A stretch of 64,000 nucleotides of DNA from Shouchella rhizosphaerae. GTDB lineage: Bacteria; Bacillota; Bacilli; Bacillales; Bacillaceae_D. This document shows positions 7,775 through 17,082 of this stretch, piece by piece (within the stretch, counting starts at the first letter, position 1; each line of letters starts with the position of its first letter). The translations under genes and the position numbers were made by a program. The notes below the pieces were generated by a model, which worked only from the letters and a program-made list of their open reading frames with translations, was not told the DNA's origin and ran no database searches. The stretch covers positions 372,001-436,000 of the forward strand of contig NZ_FRBS01000003.1 of NCBI RefSeq assembly GCF_900142675.1, given 5' to 3'.

Positions 7775-9409
7775 ATGGCCGTCCTCCAGAAAAAGAAAAA
7801 GACCCGTTTGGCCATTTTAAATGCGGCCGTGGCCCTTTTTCATCAAAAAGGGTTTCACTCTACAACGGTACAAGAAATTACCAATCATGCCCGTGTAGCA
7901 AAGGGGACATTTTTTAACCATTTTCCTACAAAAGAATCGATTTTGCATGCGCTTGCAGAAGAGCGGCTGCTCTTGCTGGCAAACAGTCAATCCATCGGTG
8001 CTGGCAGCCAGCCACTGCTAACAAATATTCGGGCAAGCCTGCTCTACTTATTGGAAGACTACGATATTCACCCTACATTAACGGTGCTCATTTGGAAACA
8101 TGCTGCTGAGCACGAAGATAGCCTGCTCACCCATTGGAAGCAGCTGCTAGAAGAAACGAAAGAAGAGTGGGTTGCTGGCACCATTGACCACAGCTTACTC
8201 GCCCACATTATTAACAGCCATGTTGCTTATGGGTTGCATGCATTCCGCCATGAACCAACTTGCATCGGTCTTGTTGAAAAAATAATGACACTTGTAGAGA
8301 CAAGTTTTGGCACCATTTCAAAAAGAAGGAGACCTTTTTCCATGAAGAAACTCGTCGTATTAGGAGCAGGATATGGTGGCATGCGCTTGTTACAGCGGTT
8401 ATTGCCTAACGACTTGCCAAAGGACTGGGAAATCATCCTTGTCGATCAGCTCCCTTATCATTGTTTAAAAACCGAATACTACGCTCTTGCTGCCGGAACA
8501 GCGTCGGACCATCATTTGCGCGTCTCTTTTCCCGAAGATGAGCGCTTGCGCATCAAATACGCGACCGTTACGGCCATCCATTTGCACGATTCAACGATTG
8601 ACCTTGACAATGGCGAGTCGATTCCGTTTGACAAACTCGTCATTGGTCTCGGTTGCACAGACAATTTCCACGGCGTGCCTGGAGCTGACCAGTATACGTA
8701 CAGCATTCAAACAATGGGCGCCACAAGAAGAACATATGAAGCGCTCAACAACGTTCGTCCAGAGGGAGTCGTCTCCATTGTTGGCGGTGGTTTAAGCGGT
8801 GTTGAGCTTGCTAGTGAACTGCGGGAAAGTCGGCCCGATTTGACGATTCGCCTATTTGACCGGGGCGATTACATTTTGTCAATGTTTCCGAAAAAATTAA
8901 GCACGTATGTGCAAAACTGGTTTGTCGAACACGGAGTCGATGTCAGCAACAACTCCAACATTACGAAAGTCGAACCTGGGGCGATTTACAACCATGACGA
9001 GCGCATCGCAACCGATGCAGTTATTTGGACGGCTGGCGTTCAGCCTGTTGATGTTGTCCGCGCTCTTGACGTTGAAAAAGACCGCTCTGGTCGGATTGTC
9101 TTGACTCCCCAACACTTTATACCAGATCATCCTGATGTTTTTGTTGTCGGCGACTGTGCAAGCCTGCCTCATGCGCCAAGCGCCCAGCTTGCCGAATCAC
9201 AAGCAGAGCAAATTGTAACGATTTTAAAACATCAATGGAAAGGCGAGGCATTGCCTGAGACGTTGCCACGCATTAAATTAAAAGGTGTACTCGGTTCACT
9301 TGGCAAAAAACATGGCTTTGGCATGATGGGTGAAAGACCCCTTACAGGCAGAGTGCCGCGGATTCTAAAAAGCGGCGTGCTGTGGATGTACAAATACCAT
9401 TCCGGTTGA
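7775..9409 (+). CDS. TetR regulator fused in frame to a type II NADH dehydrogenase-like flavoprotein
   Basis: One 544-codon open frame with two parts. Residues 1-189 are a TetR regulator with its HTH at ~15-60 (TTVQEITNHARVAKGTFFNHF). From Met190 (8342) a 355-aa pyridine nucleotide-disulfide oxidoreductase follows, as in B. subtilis YutJ (355 aa), with FAD motif VVLGAGYGG, NAD motif SIVGGGLSGVELA and VFVVGDCA near the end. AAGGAG at 8326-8331, 10 nt before ATG 8342, suggests independent starts of the second part. No stop codon separates the parts, so a real fusion, a lost TetR stop or a sequence error are all possible. ATG 7775 is the first usable start, after a weak GGTGG. Confidence 0.8.
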   Translation: MAVLQKKKKTRLAILNAAVALFHQKGFHSTTVQEITNHARVAKGTFFNHFPTKESILHALAEERLLLLANSQSIGAGSQPLLTNIRASLLYLLEDYDIHPTLTVLIWKHAAEHEDSLLTHWKQLLEETKEEWVAGTIDHSLLAHIINSHVAYGLHAFRHEPTCIGLVEKIMTLVETSFGTISKRRRPFSMKKLVVLGAGYGGMRLLQRLLPNDLPKDWEIILVDQLPYHCLKTEYYALAAGTASDHHLRVSFPEDERLRIKYATVTAIHLHDSTIDLDNGESIPFDKLVIGLGCTDNFHGVPGADQYTYSIQTMGATRRTYEALNNVRPEGVVSIVGGGLSGVELASELRESRPDLTIRLFDRGDYILSMFPKKLSTYVQNWFVEHGVDVSNNSNITKVEPGAIYNHDERIATDAVIWTAGVQPVDVVRALDVEKDRSGRIVLTPQHFIPDHPDVFVVGDCASLPHAPSAQLAESQAEQIVTILKHQWKGEALPETLPRIKLKGVLGSLGKKHGFGMMGERPLTGRVPRILKSGVLWMYKYHSG

Positions 9410-9418
9410 TGACTTGTT

Positions 9419-9449
9419 AAGCACACTGTTTGACAACAGTGTGCTTGTT
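9419..9449. terminator. Bidirectional terminator
   Basis: Stem AAGCACACTG / CAGTGTGCTT with TTGTTTATT on the plus side, between the convergent NADH-dehydrogenase ORF and yuzD. Confidence 0.8.
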
Positions 9450-9451
9450 TA

Positions 9452-9766
9452 TTAGGCGAGAATCGCTTCCACTTTTTCAGCAATCATTTTTAAATTCGGG
9501 TTGCCTTCTGCAACCACTTCCCCATTTAAAACGACGAGCGGATAAAAATACTCTTCATTTAAAATCGCTGCAGCTAAGCGCTGTTTTTCGTCCGATGACT
9601 GCGGTTCGTCAATATCGACATAATGAAACTCAAGCGGCGCCTGTGGGAATTTCCGTATTAAAGCCGCTTCAAGCCATTCCTTTGTATCTAATGCACTAGG
9701 CAAATGCACGCAAGAAGCACATTTTTGTTTAGCGCCATAAATGGTAAACATGATTGATTTAGCCAT
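9452..9766 (-). CDS. yuzD: YuzD family thioredoxin-like protein (DUF1462)
   Basis: 104-aa protein with a thioredoxin-like start ([20 protein letters not shown]) carrying Cys16 and Cys19 as a CxxC pair. It ends with the family-typical [18 protein letters not shown]. Start ATG at 9766 follows GGGGGAG. It is convergent with the NDH ORF and divergent from yutI, the same arrangement as yutJ-yuzD-yutI in B. subtilis. It may serve redox or Fe-S handling; this is inference from the neighbours. Confidence 0.85.
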   Translation of the reverse strand: MAKSIMFTIYGAKQKCASCVHLPSALDTKEWLEAALIRKFPQAPLEFHYVDIDEPQSSDEKQRLAAAILNEEYFYPLVVLNGEVVAEGNPNLKMIAEKVEAILA

Positions 9767-9861
9767 TTGTTCTCCCCCATTCTTTCCTTACAGCTTACAT
9801 GAGCACCGGCAAATCTGGCAACGTCTGTATGATAAAAATCGAGAAAGATGGTAGCAATGCA

Positions 9862-9890
9862 TGGATTTTTTTTAACGCGCCTATTATAAT
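9862..9890 (+). promoter_or_regulatory. Candidate sigma-A promoter of yutI
   Basis: TGGATT at 9862-9867, 17-bp spacer, then perfect TATAAT at 9885-9890, 28 bp before the yutI start. Confidence 0.6.
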
Positions 9891-9918
9891 GGAGAATAAG
9901 CAGAAAGGAGTGGTTCGA

Positions 9919-10158
9919 ATGGAAACAAGCACTGAGTTGATGGAGCAAGTCCAAGAAGTACTTGACAAGCTTCGTCCGTTTTTGCTTCGTGACGGCGGCG
10001 ACGTTGAGCTGATTGACGTAGAAGATGGCGTCGTAAAAGTTCGCCTTCTAGGTGCATGCGGTTCATGCCCAAGTTCAACGATTACGTTGAAAGCTGGAAT
10101 TGAACGTGCTCTTCTTGAAGAAGTACCAGGCATTACGGAGATTGAACAAGTTTTTTAA
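9919..10158 (+). CDS. yutI: NifU-like C-terminal domain scaffold/carrier protein
   Basis: 79-aa single-domain Nfu protein that carries Fe-S clusters. The cluster-binding CxxC is Cys47 and Cys50 in GACGSCPSS, after the hallmark [14 protein letters not shown]. Start ATG 9919 follows AAAGGAG with 9 nt spacing; the longer frame from 9799 runs through the promoter. It has its own promoter and terminator. B. subtilis YutI is the closest known relative in length and context. Confidence 0.92.
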   Translation: METSTELMEQVQEVLDKLRPFLLRDGGDVELIDVEDGVVKVRLLGACGSCPSSTITLKAGIERALLEEVPGITEIEQVF

Positions 10159-10170
10159 TCGCTAAAAATC

Positions 10171-10200
10171 AACAGCAGCATCGTTTCCATGCTGCTGTTT
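10171..10200 (+). terminator. Terminator of yutI
   Basis: Stem AACAGCAGCAT / ATGCTGCTGTT followed by TTT, 12 bp after the stop codon. Confidence 0.8.
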
Positions 10201-10207
10201 TGCACAC

Positions 10208-10237
10208 AAAAGCCGACCCAAAAGGTCGGCTTCTTTT
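10208..10237. terminator. Bidirectional terminator at the end of the hom-thrC-thrB operon
   Basis: Stem AAGCCGACC / GGTCGGCTT with T-rich flanks on both strands. It probably ends thrB on the minus strand. Confidence 0.75.
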
Positions 10238-10286
10238 ACGTGTCCATATCGTTTGTCAAACGCTCCTGCTAGCCTTAAGTAAAAAA

Positions 10287-11180
10287 CTATGCTTGGGCAA
10301 TCGACACGGCTGATCCTTGAACAGCTGGGCGCATAACTTCTGCACGGCAGGCAGGAAATTGCTTATGAAGGCGGCTTGCAAACGCCTCGCCTTTCCCTTC
10401 TTTTACTAAGCAAAGAATAATAGGCCCTGCACCGCTAAGCGCTGCACCGTAGGCGTCCTCATCTGCCTGGGCATAAGCGCAAACGTCTGGCAAGTGAGGA
10501 ATCAACTGCTGCCGGTAAGGCTGGTGGAAGCGGTCTGCTAACATCATTTTGCCTACAAGTTCCCAATCTTGCTTGACAAGTGCCGCTGCCAGTACATTGG
10601 CGACTGAACTTGCCTGAACAGCTTCCTTGTACGATAGCATATCTGGCAAAACCGCACGCGCTTTTTTCGTAGCCAATATCTTCGATGGGATAAGAGCAAC
10701 AAGGTCGATGTTTGGCGCTTCAACATGAAGGATCTCCGTCGACTCTTCGCTATGTGTGCCAATCACTAAGCCTCCATAAATTGAAGCAGCAACATTATCT
10801 GGATGTCCCTCCCATAAGGAAGCAAGACGGGCCTTTTCCGCTTTTGAAGCAAACTGGCCACAAACTGAAGCAGCCAATTCAATGCCAGCGACAATTGCCG
10901 CGGCACTGCTGCCGAATCCTTTTGAAAGAGGAATATCGTTCTTCATGACGACTTGACACGGGGGCAAAACCTTGCCCCACTCTTTGCTCGCAAACGTAGC
11001 GGCTTTTGTCACTAAATTATCGGTACCTATATTCTCCAGGCCAGGCGAAGAACAAATAAACGACCACTTGCTTGCTTGTTCAACTTCCAAGTGCAAATAA
11101 CGGTTTAAAGCAAGGCCAATGGAATCAAATCCTGGCCCTAAATTGGCTGTGCTGGCTGGAACAGTAATCGAAAAAGCCAT
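10287..11180 (-). CDS. thrB: Homoserine kinase
   Basis: Phosphorylates homoserine for threonine synthesis. GHMP kinase fold: N-terminal VPASTANLGPGFDSIGLAL, ATP-binding loop LSKGFGSSAAAIVAG at ~87-101, and C-terminal GAALSGAGPIILC. Length is 297 aa. Its ATG abuts the thrC stop codon, so the two are translationally coupled. It is last in the hom-thrC-thrB operon. Confidence 0.96.
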   Translation of the reverse strand: MAFSITVPASTANLGPGFDSIGLALNRYLHLEVEQASKWSFICSSPGLENIGTDNLVTKAATFASKEWGKVLPPCQVVMKNDIPLSKGFGSSAAAIVAGIELAASVCGQFASKAEKARLASLWEGHPDNVAASIYGGLVIGTHSEESTEILHVEAPNIDLVALIPSKILATKKARAVLPDMLSYKEAVQASSVANVLAAALVKQDWELVGKMMLADRFHQPYRQQLIPHLPDVCAYAQADEDAYGAALSGAGPIILCLVKEGKGEAFASRLHKQFPACRAEVMRPAVQGSAVSIAQA

Positions 11181-12251
11181 TTACTTGACCGCCGGCTTTG
11201 TGGCCATTAAGTAATCGGCCAACGCTGTTTTTGAATCTTCAACCGTTGTCGTTTGCACATTGGAAAGATCTATAGCTGTTGTCGGGTCCTTCAAGCCATT
11301 GCCAGTTAGAACGGCGACAATTTTGGAGCCCTTTGCTACTTTCCCTGCTTGAATGTGTTTTTTTAAGCCAGCCAATGATGCACATGAACCTGGTTCAGCA
11401 AATATGCCTTCTTTTTTCGCTATTTCCCGGTACGCCTCGACAATTTCTTCGTCCGTCACTAAGTCGATTTCGCCTTTTGATTCATTCGCAGCTTGTACAG
11501 CCAATTTCCAACTCGCCGGATTGCCGATGCGGATGGCAGTGGCAATCGTCTCTGGGTGCTCAATGACATGTTGCTTCACAATCGCTGCCGCCCCTTCCGC
11601 TTCAAATCCATGCATACGCGGCCGGCCCGTTTGGTGCAACTCATCGTATTCTTTAAAGCCCATCCAATAAGCAGAGATGTTTCCGGCATTTCCGACAGGG
11701 ATCGCCAATACATCTGGAGCAGCCCCTAGCGCATCACAAATTTCAAAAGCTGCTGTCTTTTGGCCGTGGAGCCTATATGGGTTGACCGAGTTGACAAGGG
11801 CAATTGGCTCCGTTTCACATAATTCTCTTACGAGCGCAAGAGCGCGGTCAAAGTTTCCTTCAATTTCAATGATTTCTGCTCCGTACATCGCCGCTTGGGC
11901 TACTTTCCCAAGTGCCGTTTTGCCTTTTGGAATGACGACAATTGAACGAAGCCCCGCGCGGGCCCCGTAGGCGGAAGCTGCCGCAGACGTATTGCCTGTT
12001 GAGGCGCAAATAAGTGCCTGCGCCCCTTCTTCTTTTGCTTTTGCGACAGCAACAACCATTCCTCTGTCTTTAAACGAGCCAGTCGGGTTTGCCCCTTCAT
12101 ACTTCACATAAAGCTCTACGCCCCACTCTTCTGATAAATGTTCGAGTTTAATTAAAGGCGTATTGCCCTCGCCAAGCGTCAATGCCGGCGTGTTTTCCGT
12201 AATCGGCAAATACGAGCCGTATTCTTTTAAAAGTCCTGCCCAGGCAGCCAT
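11181..12251 (-). CDS. thrC: Threonine synthase
   Basis: PLP enzyme that converts O-phosphohomoserine to threonine. The PLP lysine lies in [11 protein letters not shown] (~Lys61), followed by [17 protein letters not shown]. The short form (356 aa) is that of Bacillus. Start ATG at 12251 overlaps the hom stop codon by one base, and thrB begins directly after its end. Confidence 0.96.
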   Translation of the reverse strand: MAAWAGLLKEYGSYLPITENTPALTLGEGNTPLIKLEHLSEEWGVELYVKYEGANPTGSFKDRGMVVAVAKAKEEGAQALICASTGNTSAAASAYGARAGLRSIVVIPKGKTALGKVAQAAMYGAEIIEIEGNFDRALALVRELCETEPIALVNSVNPYRLHGQKTAAFEICDALGAAPDVLAIPVGNAGNISAYWMGFKEYDELHQTGRPRMHGFEAEGAAAIVKQHVIEHPETIATAIRIGNPASWKLAVQAANESKGEIDLVTDEEIVEAYREIAKKEGIFAEPGSCASLAGLKKHIQAGKVAKGSKIVAVLTGNGLKDPTTAIDLSNVQTTTVEDSKTALADYLMATKPAVK

Positions 12252-13552
12252 TATCCTTTTCCTCCCTCAACTCGGTACGAGCTTGCTATCGTTTTAACCA
12301 CATCTAGCTGCTCAAGCTCTTCCATTAATTCCTTATATACAGCACGATTGGTTACATGTGTAATGATGACAATTTCCGCCATTTGTTCCTCTTCCAGTGG
12401 AAGCTGCAAAAGCTTTTCAAAGCTGACGTCGTATCTAGCAAATAACGACGTAATGCTTGAAAACGTACCAGTTCGGTCTTCTACATGCAGGCGAATAAAA
12501 AACTGTGATTGCTTTTCCTGCTCTTCTTTAAACACTGCTTCGTACAATGGCTTCATGGCCGCGTAGCCATTGACGCGATGGCGCATATTTTTCATGACCG
12601 ACACGAGGTCGCTTACGACTGCAGTTGCAGTCGGTAATGAGCCAGCTCCAGGCCCGTAAAACATTGTTTCGCCAACGGCTTCCCCGTGGACAAAGACAGC
12701 ATTGTATTCATTTTGTACGCTGGCTAGTGGGTGATCAGATGGCAAAAGTGTTGGTTCAACACATACTTCCAACCGCCCCTCATCTCTTTTGGCGACGCCG
12801 ATCAACTTCATCGTAAGCCCGAGTTGCTCGCAAAAATGCAAGTCTTTGCCCGATACATTGGTGATTCCTTTCACGGCGACATCACTAAGCTGGACAGGCG
12901 CTGAAAAGCCGAGCGTCGCTAAAATCGCCATTTTCCTAGCTGCATCCAGCCCTTCTACGTCAGCAGTTGGATCCGCTTCAGCAAACCCCAGCTCTTGCGC
13001 TTCCTTGAGTACATCTTCATAGGAGCGGTTTTCCTGGCTCATCTTCGTTAATATATAGTTGGTCGTGCCATTGACAATTCCCATCATTTTTGTAATCCGG
13101 TCAGCCGACAACCCTTCCGTGATCGTCCGCAAAATCGGGATGCCTCCAGCTACGCTCGCTTCATAATAAACGTCCACCCCTTGCTCGGCCGCAAGCGCGA
13201 GCAGCGAAGCACCCCATTCAGCCATGAGGTCTTTGTTGGCCGTAACAATATGCTTTTTCTGGCGAATGGCTTTTTCAAGCAGTTGCTTCGTCTCGTTTAC
13301 TCCGCCCATGACTTCGATGACAACATCCAAATCTGGGTCGTCAAGAATATCTTCTGGATTTGTTGTCAATTCCACACCGTTTACTTCAGATCCTCGCACT
13401 TTATCTATTTGTTTGACGAGTGCTTTTTTTATCGCGACTGGCCTTCCGGCTTGGTGCGCCAATTCATTTTGATGCCGTTCCACAATCGACACTACGCCAG
13501 TGCCAACCGTCCCTAAGCCTAAAAGGCCAACTTGAATCGCTCGTTCCCCCAC
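12251..13552 (-). CDS. hom: Homoserine dehydrogenase
   Basis: Reduces aspartate semialdehyde to homoserine. The NAD(P) fold motif [12 protein letters not shown] lies at the start, the catalytic domain signature occurs around [14 protein letters not shown], and a C-terminal ACT domain (~350-430) gives threonine feedback. GTG at 13552 with GGGGAG 7 nt upstream gives 433 aa, the length of B. subtilis Hom. The longer frame to 13651 adds an unlikely N-terminal tail. Confidence 0.94.
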   Translation of the reverse strand: MGERAIQVGLLGLGTVGTGVVSIVERHQNELAHQAGRPVAIKKALVKQIDKVRGSEVNGVELTTNPEDILDDPDLDVVIEVMGGVNETKQLLEKAIRQKKHIVTANKDLMAEWGASLLALAAEQGVDVYYEASVAGGIPILRTITEGLSADRITKMMGIVNGTTNYILTKMSQENRSYEDVLKEAQELGFAEADPTADVEGLDAARKMAILATLGFSAPVQLSDVAVKGITNVSGKDLHFCEQLGLTMKLIGVAKRDEGRLEVCVEPTLLPSDHPLASVQNEYNAVFVHGEAVGETMFYGPGAGSLPTATAVVSDLVSVMKNMRHRVNGYAAMKPLYEAVFKEEQEKQSQFFIRLHVEDRTGTFSSITSLFARYDVSFEKLLQLPLEEEQMAEIVIITHVTNRAVYKELMEELEQLDVVKTIASSYRVEGGKG

Positions 13553-13655
13553 ACTAACACTCCCCACTGTCCTTATATAAAATACATGTGTTTTCTTATA
13601 ATGGACATTATAAAAGGAATTGCCTGCGAATTCAAGCATTACTTTAGGCAACGCT

Positions 13656-14696
13656 CTATAAAGTCTGGCCTTTTAACCAATCAAGCAATGGCATTTGTGG
13701 GTAACGGCTTAGTTTTGCCTCTTCTGCCAATTCTCCGAGGAAATCGGCATTGCTTGTTTCCCGATCAAGCAACTGTTGGAATTGCTTTCCATACTCACGT
13801 TGTTCATGGGGAAGCTGTGCTTGGTAATAGTTTTCAATCACTTCAAAATAATGCAGTGGGAAAATCAAGCGGGCATACATCATTTGCCACGTATAGGGAG
13901 TAAGCACTTGCCACTCTTCATACCCCCCAAAAAATGAAGCGATCCGCTCCCAGTTCTGCCTAGTTTCCCCCATTGGCCTGTTCTCACGGATCCATTCGGC
14001 TAAATCGCGTGCTGGGTGGTCATATAAAAAGGCAGTAGGCGGTTTGACAATGTGGCCCCGTTCAGACATATAAAGCCAACTTGTCTCTCCAAACCGACGA
14101 TGGCAAATCGTCGGTTCATCATGTAGTTCCTTTTTAACATCTAATTGAGTATCAACAGCAAATTGAATCGCATTTTCTGTCATTCCCATAAAGTAAGGAT
14201 ATGTGCAGAGAAATGCTTCATCGGTTGTCGTCTGGGGCCCTTGGTTCACGAGCGCTTGGTACCAATCTTCAAGCTGTTCCAACCTGGTCGCCCATAGCTC
14301 TTGCCATGGTGGAAAACTAGCCTTTTTCCAATGTTGGCGCCCTTGTTGACCGCGCTTATGCCATGTAAAAAGCTGCTCCCCTAAATCCCACTCCGATTGA
14401 ATCCGGACGCCGCGAAATTCGTTAAATTCGGGGACTTTGAACACGTAGGCCTCAACGCCATCAATTAAGGCGGAAGACTGGTTGAAGCGATTTGGTACAA
14501 GTTCAAGGACAGATTCATCGCCTGCTTGGCGCATGAAGTCGCAAAACGCCATCATCTCCACTTCCTCGGCCATGCATTCATCCTTTGGCAAAATGATATA
14601 GGCTTGGTTATTTGCTCTGAAACCTTCATACGGCCCAACAGTAAAACGCTCGTCACAGTAAAGCTTATACTGGTCATACAAATTCCGTTCCAGCAA
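13656..14696 (-). CDS. yutH: Spore coat-associated YutH, kinase-like fold
   Basis: 346-aa protein related to the CotS/YutH group of spore coat proteins with an APH-like kinase fold. Recognisable parts are HDEPTICHRRFGETSWLYMS in the position of the APH HGD segment, here without the catalytic HGD triad, and a C-terminal LLDWLKGQ. TTG start at 14696 follows GGAGGG. It lies 104 bp upstream of hom as in B. subtilis. Kinase activity is doubtful. Confidence 0.82.
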   Translation of the reverse strand: MLERNLYDQYKLYCDERFTVGPYEGFRANNQAYIILPKDECMAEEVEMMAFCDFMRQAGDESVLELVPNRFNQSSALIDGVEAYVFKVPEFNEFRGVRIQSEWDLGEQLFTWHKRGQQGRQHWKKASFPPWQELWATRLEQLEDWYQALVNQGPQTTTDEAFLCTYPYFMGMTENAIQFAVDTQLDVKKELHDEPTICHRRFGETSWLYMSERGHIVKPPTAFLYDHPARDLAEWIRENRPMGETRQNWERIASFFGGYEEWQVLTPYTWQMMYARLIFPLHYFEVIENYYQAQLPHEQREYGKQFQQLLDRETSNADFLGELAEEAKLSRYPQMPLLDWLKGQTL

Positions 14697-14797
14697 TGTA
14701 GTTCCCTCCTTGCTCCAATCCCTTTAGTCTATGAGCCCATCGCATAAAATGTGTGCTTGCACGTAGACTATAAAAAGAAGGTTAAGGGAGGAACATA

Positions 14798-15286
14798 ATG
14801 GGAAAAGACGCGGTGGCAGAGAAGGCAAAAGAATGGTTGCAAGATCGCGGAGTCAGTTTGCATGACATCGCCGTTCTCGTGTACTTCCTGCAAGAAAAAT
14901 ACCATCCTGGCTTATCACTAGCGCTATGCTTAGAAAATGTTGAACGTGTTCTTTCCAAACGGGAAGTCCAAAATGCAGTGTTAACGGGGATTCAACTAGA
15001 TTTGCTAACTGAAAAGAAATGCTTGGAATCACCTTTGCAAGAGATTTTAGCACGTGATGAAGGGCTTTATGGCGTAGATGAAATTATCGCATTGTCAATC
15101 GTCAACGTTTACGGCTCTATCGGGCTCACGAATTATGGTTATATTGATAAACAAAAACCAGGAATATTAAAGAAATTAAACGATAAATCGACAGGCGCTT
15201 GCCATACATTTCTCGATGATATTGTCGGCGCGATTGCTGCGGCCGCCTCAAGCAGGCTCGCCCATAGAAAAGCGAACACGGAATAA
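14798..15286 (+). CDS. yutG: Phosphatidylglycerophosphatase A-like protein YutG
   Basis: 162-aa protein of the PgpA-like family. Visible motifs are KYHPGLSLALCLENVERVLSKREVQ at the N-terminal half and DEIIALSIVNVYGSIGLTNYGYID plus HTFLDDIVGAIAAAA near the end. The Gram-positive YutG branch is soluble, without the clear membrane helices of E. coli PgpA. Start ATG follows GGGAGG. It is divergent from yutH. The enzymatic role is assigned by family only. Confidence 0.82.
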   Translation: MGKDAVAEKAKEWLQDRGVSLHDIAVLVYFLQEKYHPGLSLALCLENVERVLSKREVQNAVLTGIQLDLLTEKKCLESPLQEILARDEGLYGVDEIIALSIVNVYGSIGLTNYGYIDKQKPGILKKLNDKSTGACHTFLDDIVGAIAAAASSRLAHRKANTE

Positions 15287-15313
15287 GCCAGCCACATTGA
15301 TCGTGGCTGGCTT
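15285..15313 (+). terminator. Stem-loop after yutG
   Basis: AAGCCAGCCAC / GTGGCTGGCTT overlapping the stop codon. No T-tract follows, so termination may be inefficient. Confidence 0.5.
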
Positions 15314-15370
15314 AGCTGAGAGGCAATTACCGGAAAACGGACGAAGGACACAGCACCCTTTCCAATAACG

Positions 15371-15394
15371 AAGGGACCGGCAAAGCTCCCTTTA
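15371..15394 (-). terminator. Stem-loop overlapping the yutF stop
   Basis: AAGGGA / TCCCTT stem at the very end of yutF with a modest T-rich tail on the minus strand. Confidence 0.4.
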
Positions 15395-16144
15395 TATTGG
15401 CCAGTCGTCTAAAGAAGGGATGCTATATGTCGGTTGAATTTTATACGCAGATAAATCGGTTGTGATTCCTGTTTGTACATGGATCGTGTCGATGCCAGCA
15501 TGAATGCCAGCAAGCAAGTCTGTATCATAATTGTCGCCGACAAAAACAGTGTGACGCGGGTCAAGCTTTAACTGTTTGATGGCAGCTTCAACAATCGCAG
15601 CTCCTGGCTTGCCAATGACAATCGGTTCTGTTTTTGTTGCGTACGCCACCGCTGCTACAAGGGCGCCGTTTCCGACAACAAGCCCTGACTCGGTTGTAAT
15701 CATCGCATCTGGATTTGTCGCAATCAAGTCCGCTCCATTTGCCACAAAGCGGGCTGCCTTGCTCAGTTTTTCATGGGTAATCGCCCGATCTAGCCCAATG
15801 ACAACAGCATCAGGCTTGTCTTCTGTCTGCGCAAAGGCTGCCAATGCTTCAAACAGCCCTTCTTCGCCAATAATATAAAGCGCGGAATGAGGCATTTTTG
15901 CTTGTAAATAAGAGGCTGTCGCTACGCTAGAAGTCATAATTTGCCAAGGCTCGGCTAAGATGCCCATTCCATTTAATCTTTTGGCAACTTGTTTGGGGCT
16001 TCTCGTTGAATTGTTCGTAACAAAGCCATAAGGAATATGGCTGTTGGCCAATTTAGTGATAAAATGGATTGCGCTTACGATTGGCTCATTGCCATGATAT
16101 ACGGTCCCATCTAAATCAAATAAGTAGCTTTTATAGGTCTTCAT
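15392..16144 (-). CDS. yutF: HAD-superfamily (class IIA) phosphatase YutF
   Basis: NagD/PGP-like sugar phosphatase, 250 aa. The nucleophile motif DLDGTVYHG (Asp11, Asp13), motif II FVTNNSTRSP, the motif III lysine region in VIGKPGAAIVEAA and the Mg-binding VFVGDNYDTD are all present. The substrate is not known with certainty; B. subtilis YutF acts on small phosphoesters. Start ATG follows GAGGTGG. It lies 16 bp after yutE on the same strand. Confidence 0.9.
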   Translation of the reverse strand: MKTYKSYLFDLDGTVYHGNEPIVSAIHFITKLANSHIPYGFVTNNSTRSPKQVAKRLNGMGILAEPWQIMTSSVATASYLQAKMPHSALYIIGEEGLFEALAAFAQTEDKPDAVVIGLDRAITHEKLSKAARFVANGADLIATNPDAMITTESGLVVGNGALVAAVAYATKTEPIVIGKPGAAIVEAAIKQLKLDPRHTVFVGDNYDTDLLAGIHAGIDTIHVQTGITTDLSAYKIQPTYSIPSLDDWPI

Positions 16145-16160
16145 TGTCCACCTCTATGCG

Positions 16161-16613
16161 TTAACGAGTGTCTTTATCTGGAAGAAAAGCGGTAATGACG
16201 CCAAGTTCATTTTTTAAATATTGGCGGACAGCAGGCGGGAAAGCTTCCAAACTTGGCTGGCTTTCCTGGAGCCAGCTCCATACGTCGTTCGCTTCTAAGC
16301 TTGCATACTGATAGACAAGCGCTTTACGGCGGCGAATCAACTGTTTTAACCCTGCTGCCGTTTCGTCTGTAATGACTTTTTCATCGAGCAAGATGTCGAT
16401 AATATCTTCATATCCCCCTGGATCACGCATAATGAAGGCATCAATCATCTGGTTGCCGACGTCAATGACTGCTTCAATGAGCACAGAAGCAGTTCGTTCT
16501 AATGCAAGGCGGTCCTTGTCGCTCGTACCAAACGCCTCCTCCTTCATCATTTTTAACAAATGTTCCATATAATTAAGCGTTTGTTCGATGCGCTTCCTGT
16601 CAACAAAATACAT
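16161..16613 (-). CDS. yutE: YutE, HepT/DUF86-like helical protein
   Basis: 150-aa all-helical protein of the DUF86 (HEPN) family. In active HepT toxins the motif is RX4HXY; here the matching stretch is RKALVYQY, with Tyr in place of the catalytic His, so RNase activity is unlikely. No nucleotidyltransferase (MntA) partner is adjacent, unlike a true HEPN/MNT toxin pair. Start ATG follows AAAGGAG. It is in the same place in B. subtilis, which supports a housekeeping role. Confidence 0.85.
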   Translation of the reverse strand: MYFVDRKRIEQTLNYMEHLLKMMKEEAFGTSDKDRLALERTASVLIEAVIDVGNQMIDAFIMRDPGGYEDIIDILLDEKVITDETAAGLKQLIRRRKALVYQYASLEANDVWSWLQESQPSLEAFPPAVRQYLKNELGVITAFLPDKDTR

Positions 16614-16681
16614 GGATACCTACTCCTTTTCCCAGCTATTGTTTGCCACTTTTCGGGCAGACTGAGGATGGAGGTGATCAG

Positions 16682-16936
16682 ATGGCAAAAAGGAAAGCCC
16701 GACAAGCGTATGACGAGTTCACGAATGTCGAAGCAATGCACCTTTATATTATTCCAGAAGAATTGCCTGAAGGGCCTTACGGGGCACCAGTCGGAAAAGA
16801 GGAACCGGTCGTGAATAAAACAACCGAATGGAAAGAAGGCCAGCGCACTTATAGTGCTTTTAATTATGTAAACAAAGACCTTCATGCAGGCTTACCCCGG
16901 AAGTATCCGAATCACCATCCACCACACGACAAATAA
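16682..16936 (+). CDS. Conserved small hydrophilic protein, function unknown
   Basis: 84-aa protein rich in charged residues and proline (EELPEGPYGAP, RKYPNHHPPH). No membrane segment or catalytic motif is visible. A very strong GGAGGTGATC site stands before ATG 16682. It is a single gene with its own terminator, divergent from yutE and convergent with yutD. The composition fits small sporulation-associated proteins, but this is a guess; I do not recognise the family. Confidence 0.65.
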   Translation: MAKRKARQAYDEFTNVEAMHLYIIPEELPEGPYGAPVGKEEPVVNKTTEWKEGQRTYSAFNYVNKDLHAGLPRKYPNHHPPHDK

Positions 16937-16962
16937 AACGGAGCAAAGCTCCGTTTTATTTT
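16935..16962 (+). terminator. Terminator of the small hydrophilic protein gene
   Basis: Stem AAAACGGAGC / GCTCCGTTTT with a 3-nt loop and T-rich tail. Confidence 0.85.
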
Positions 16963-17061
16963 CAGAATGGAGCCAAACGCTCGCATCCTTCGTTGTTCGC
17001 CTCGGCTGCCAAGCATTTTCTATTTAGTCTGAGTGATTTTGCCGACTTTGTCGACAACCTC

Positions 17062-17082
17062 AAACGGAGTGGCGCTCCGTTT
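17062..17082 (-). terminator. Stem-loop overlapping the yutD stop
   Basis: AAACGGAG / CTCCGTTT arms with a 5-nt loop. The arm sequence is nearly the same as in the terminator 120 bp away at 16935, so the two could have a common origin or pair with each other. Confidence 0.5.

Noticed and set aside
13553-13651. N-terminal extension of hom
   Set aside because: Family length and the ribosome site point to GTG 13552.
16161-16613. YutE as a HEPN/MNT toxin-antitoxin pair
   Set aside because: Catalytic His is missing and no nucleotidyltransferase gene is adjacent.
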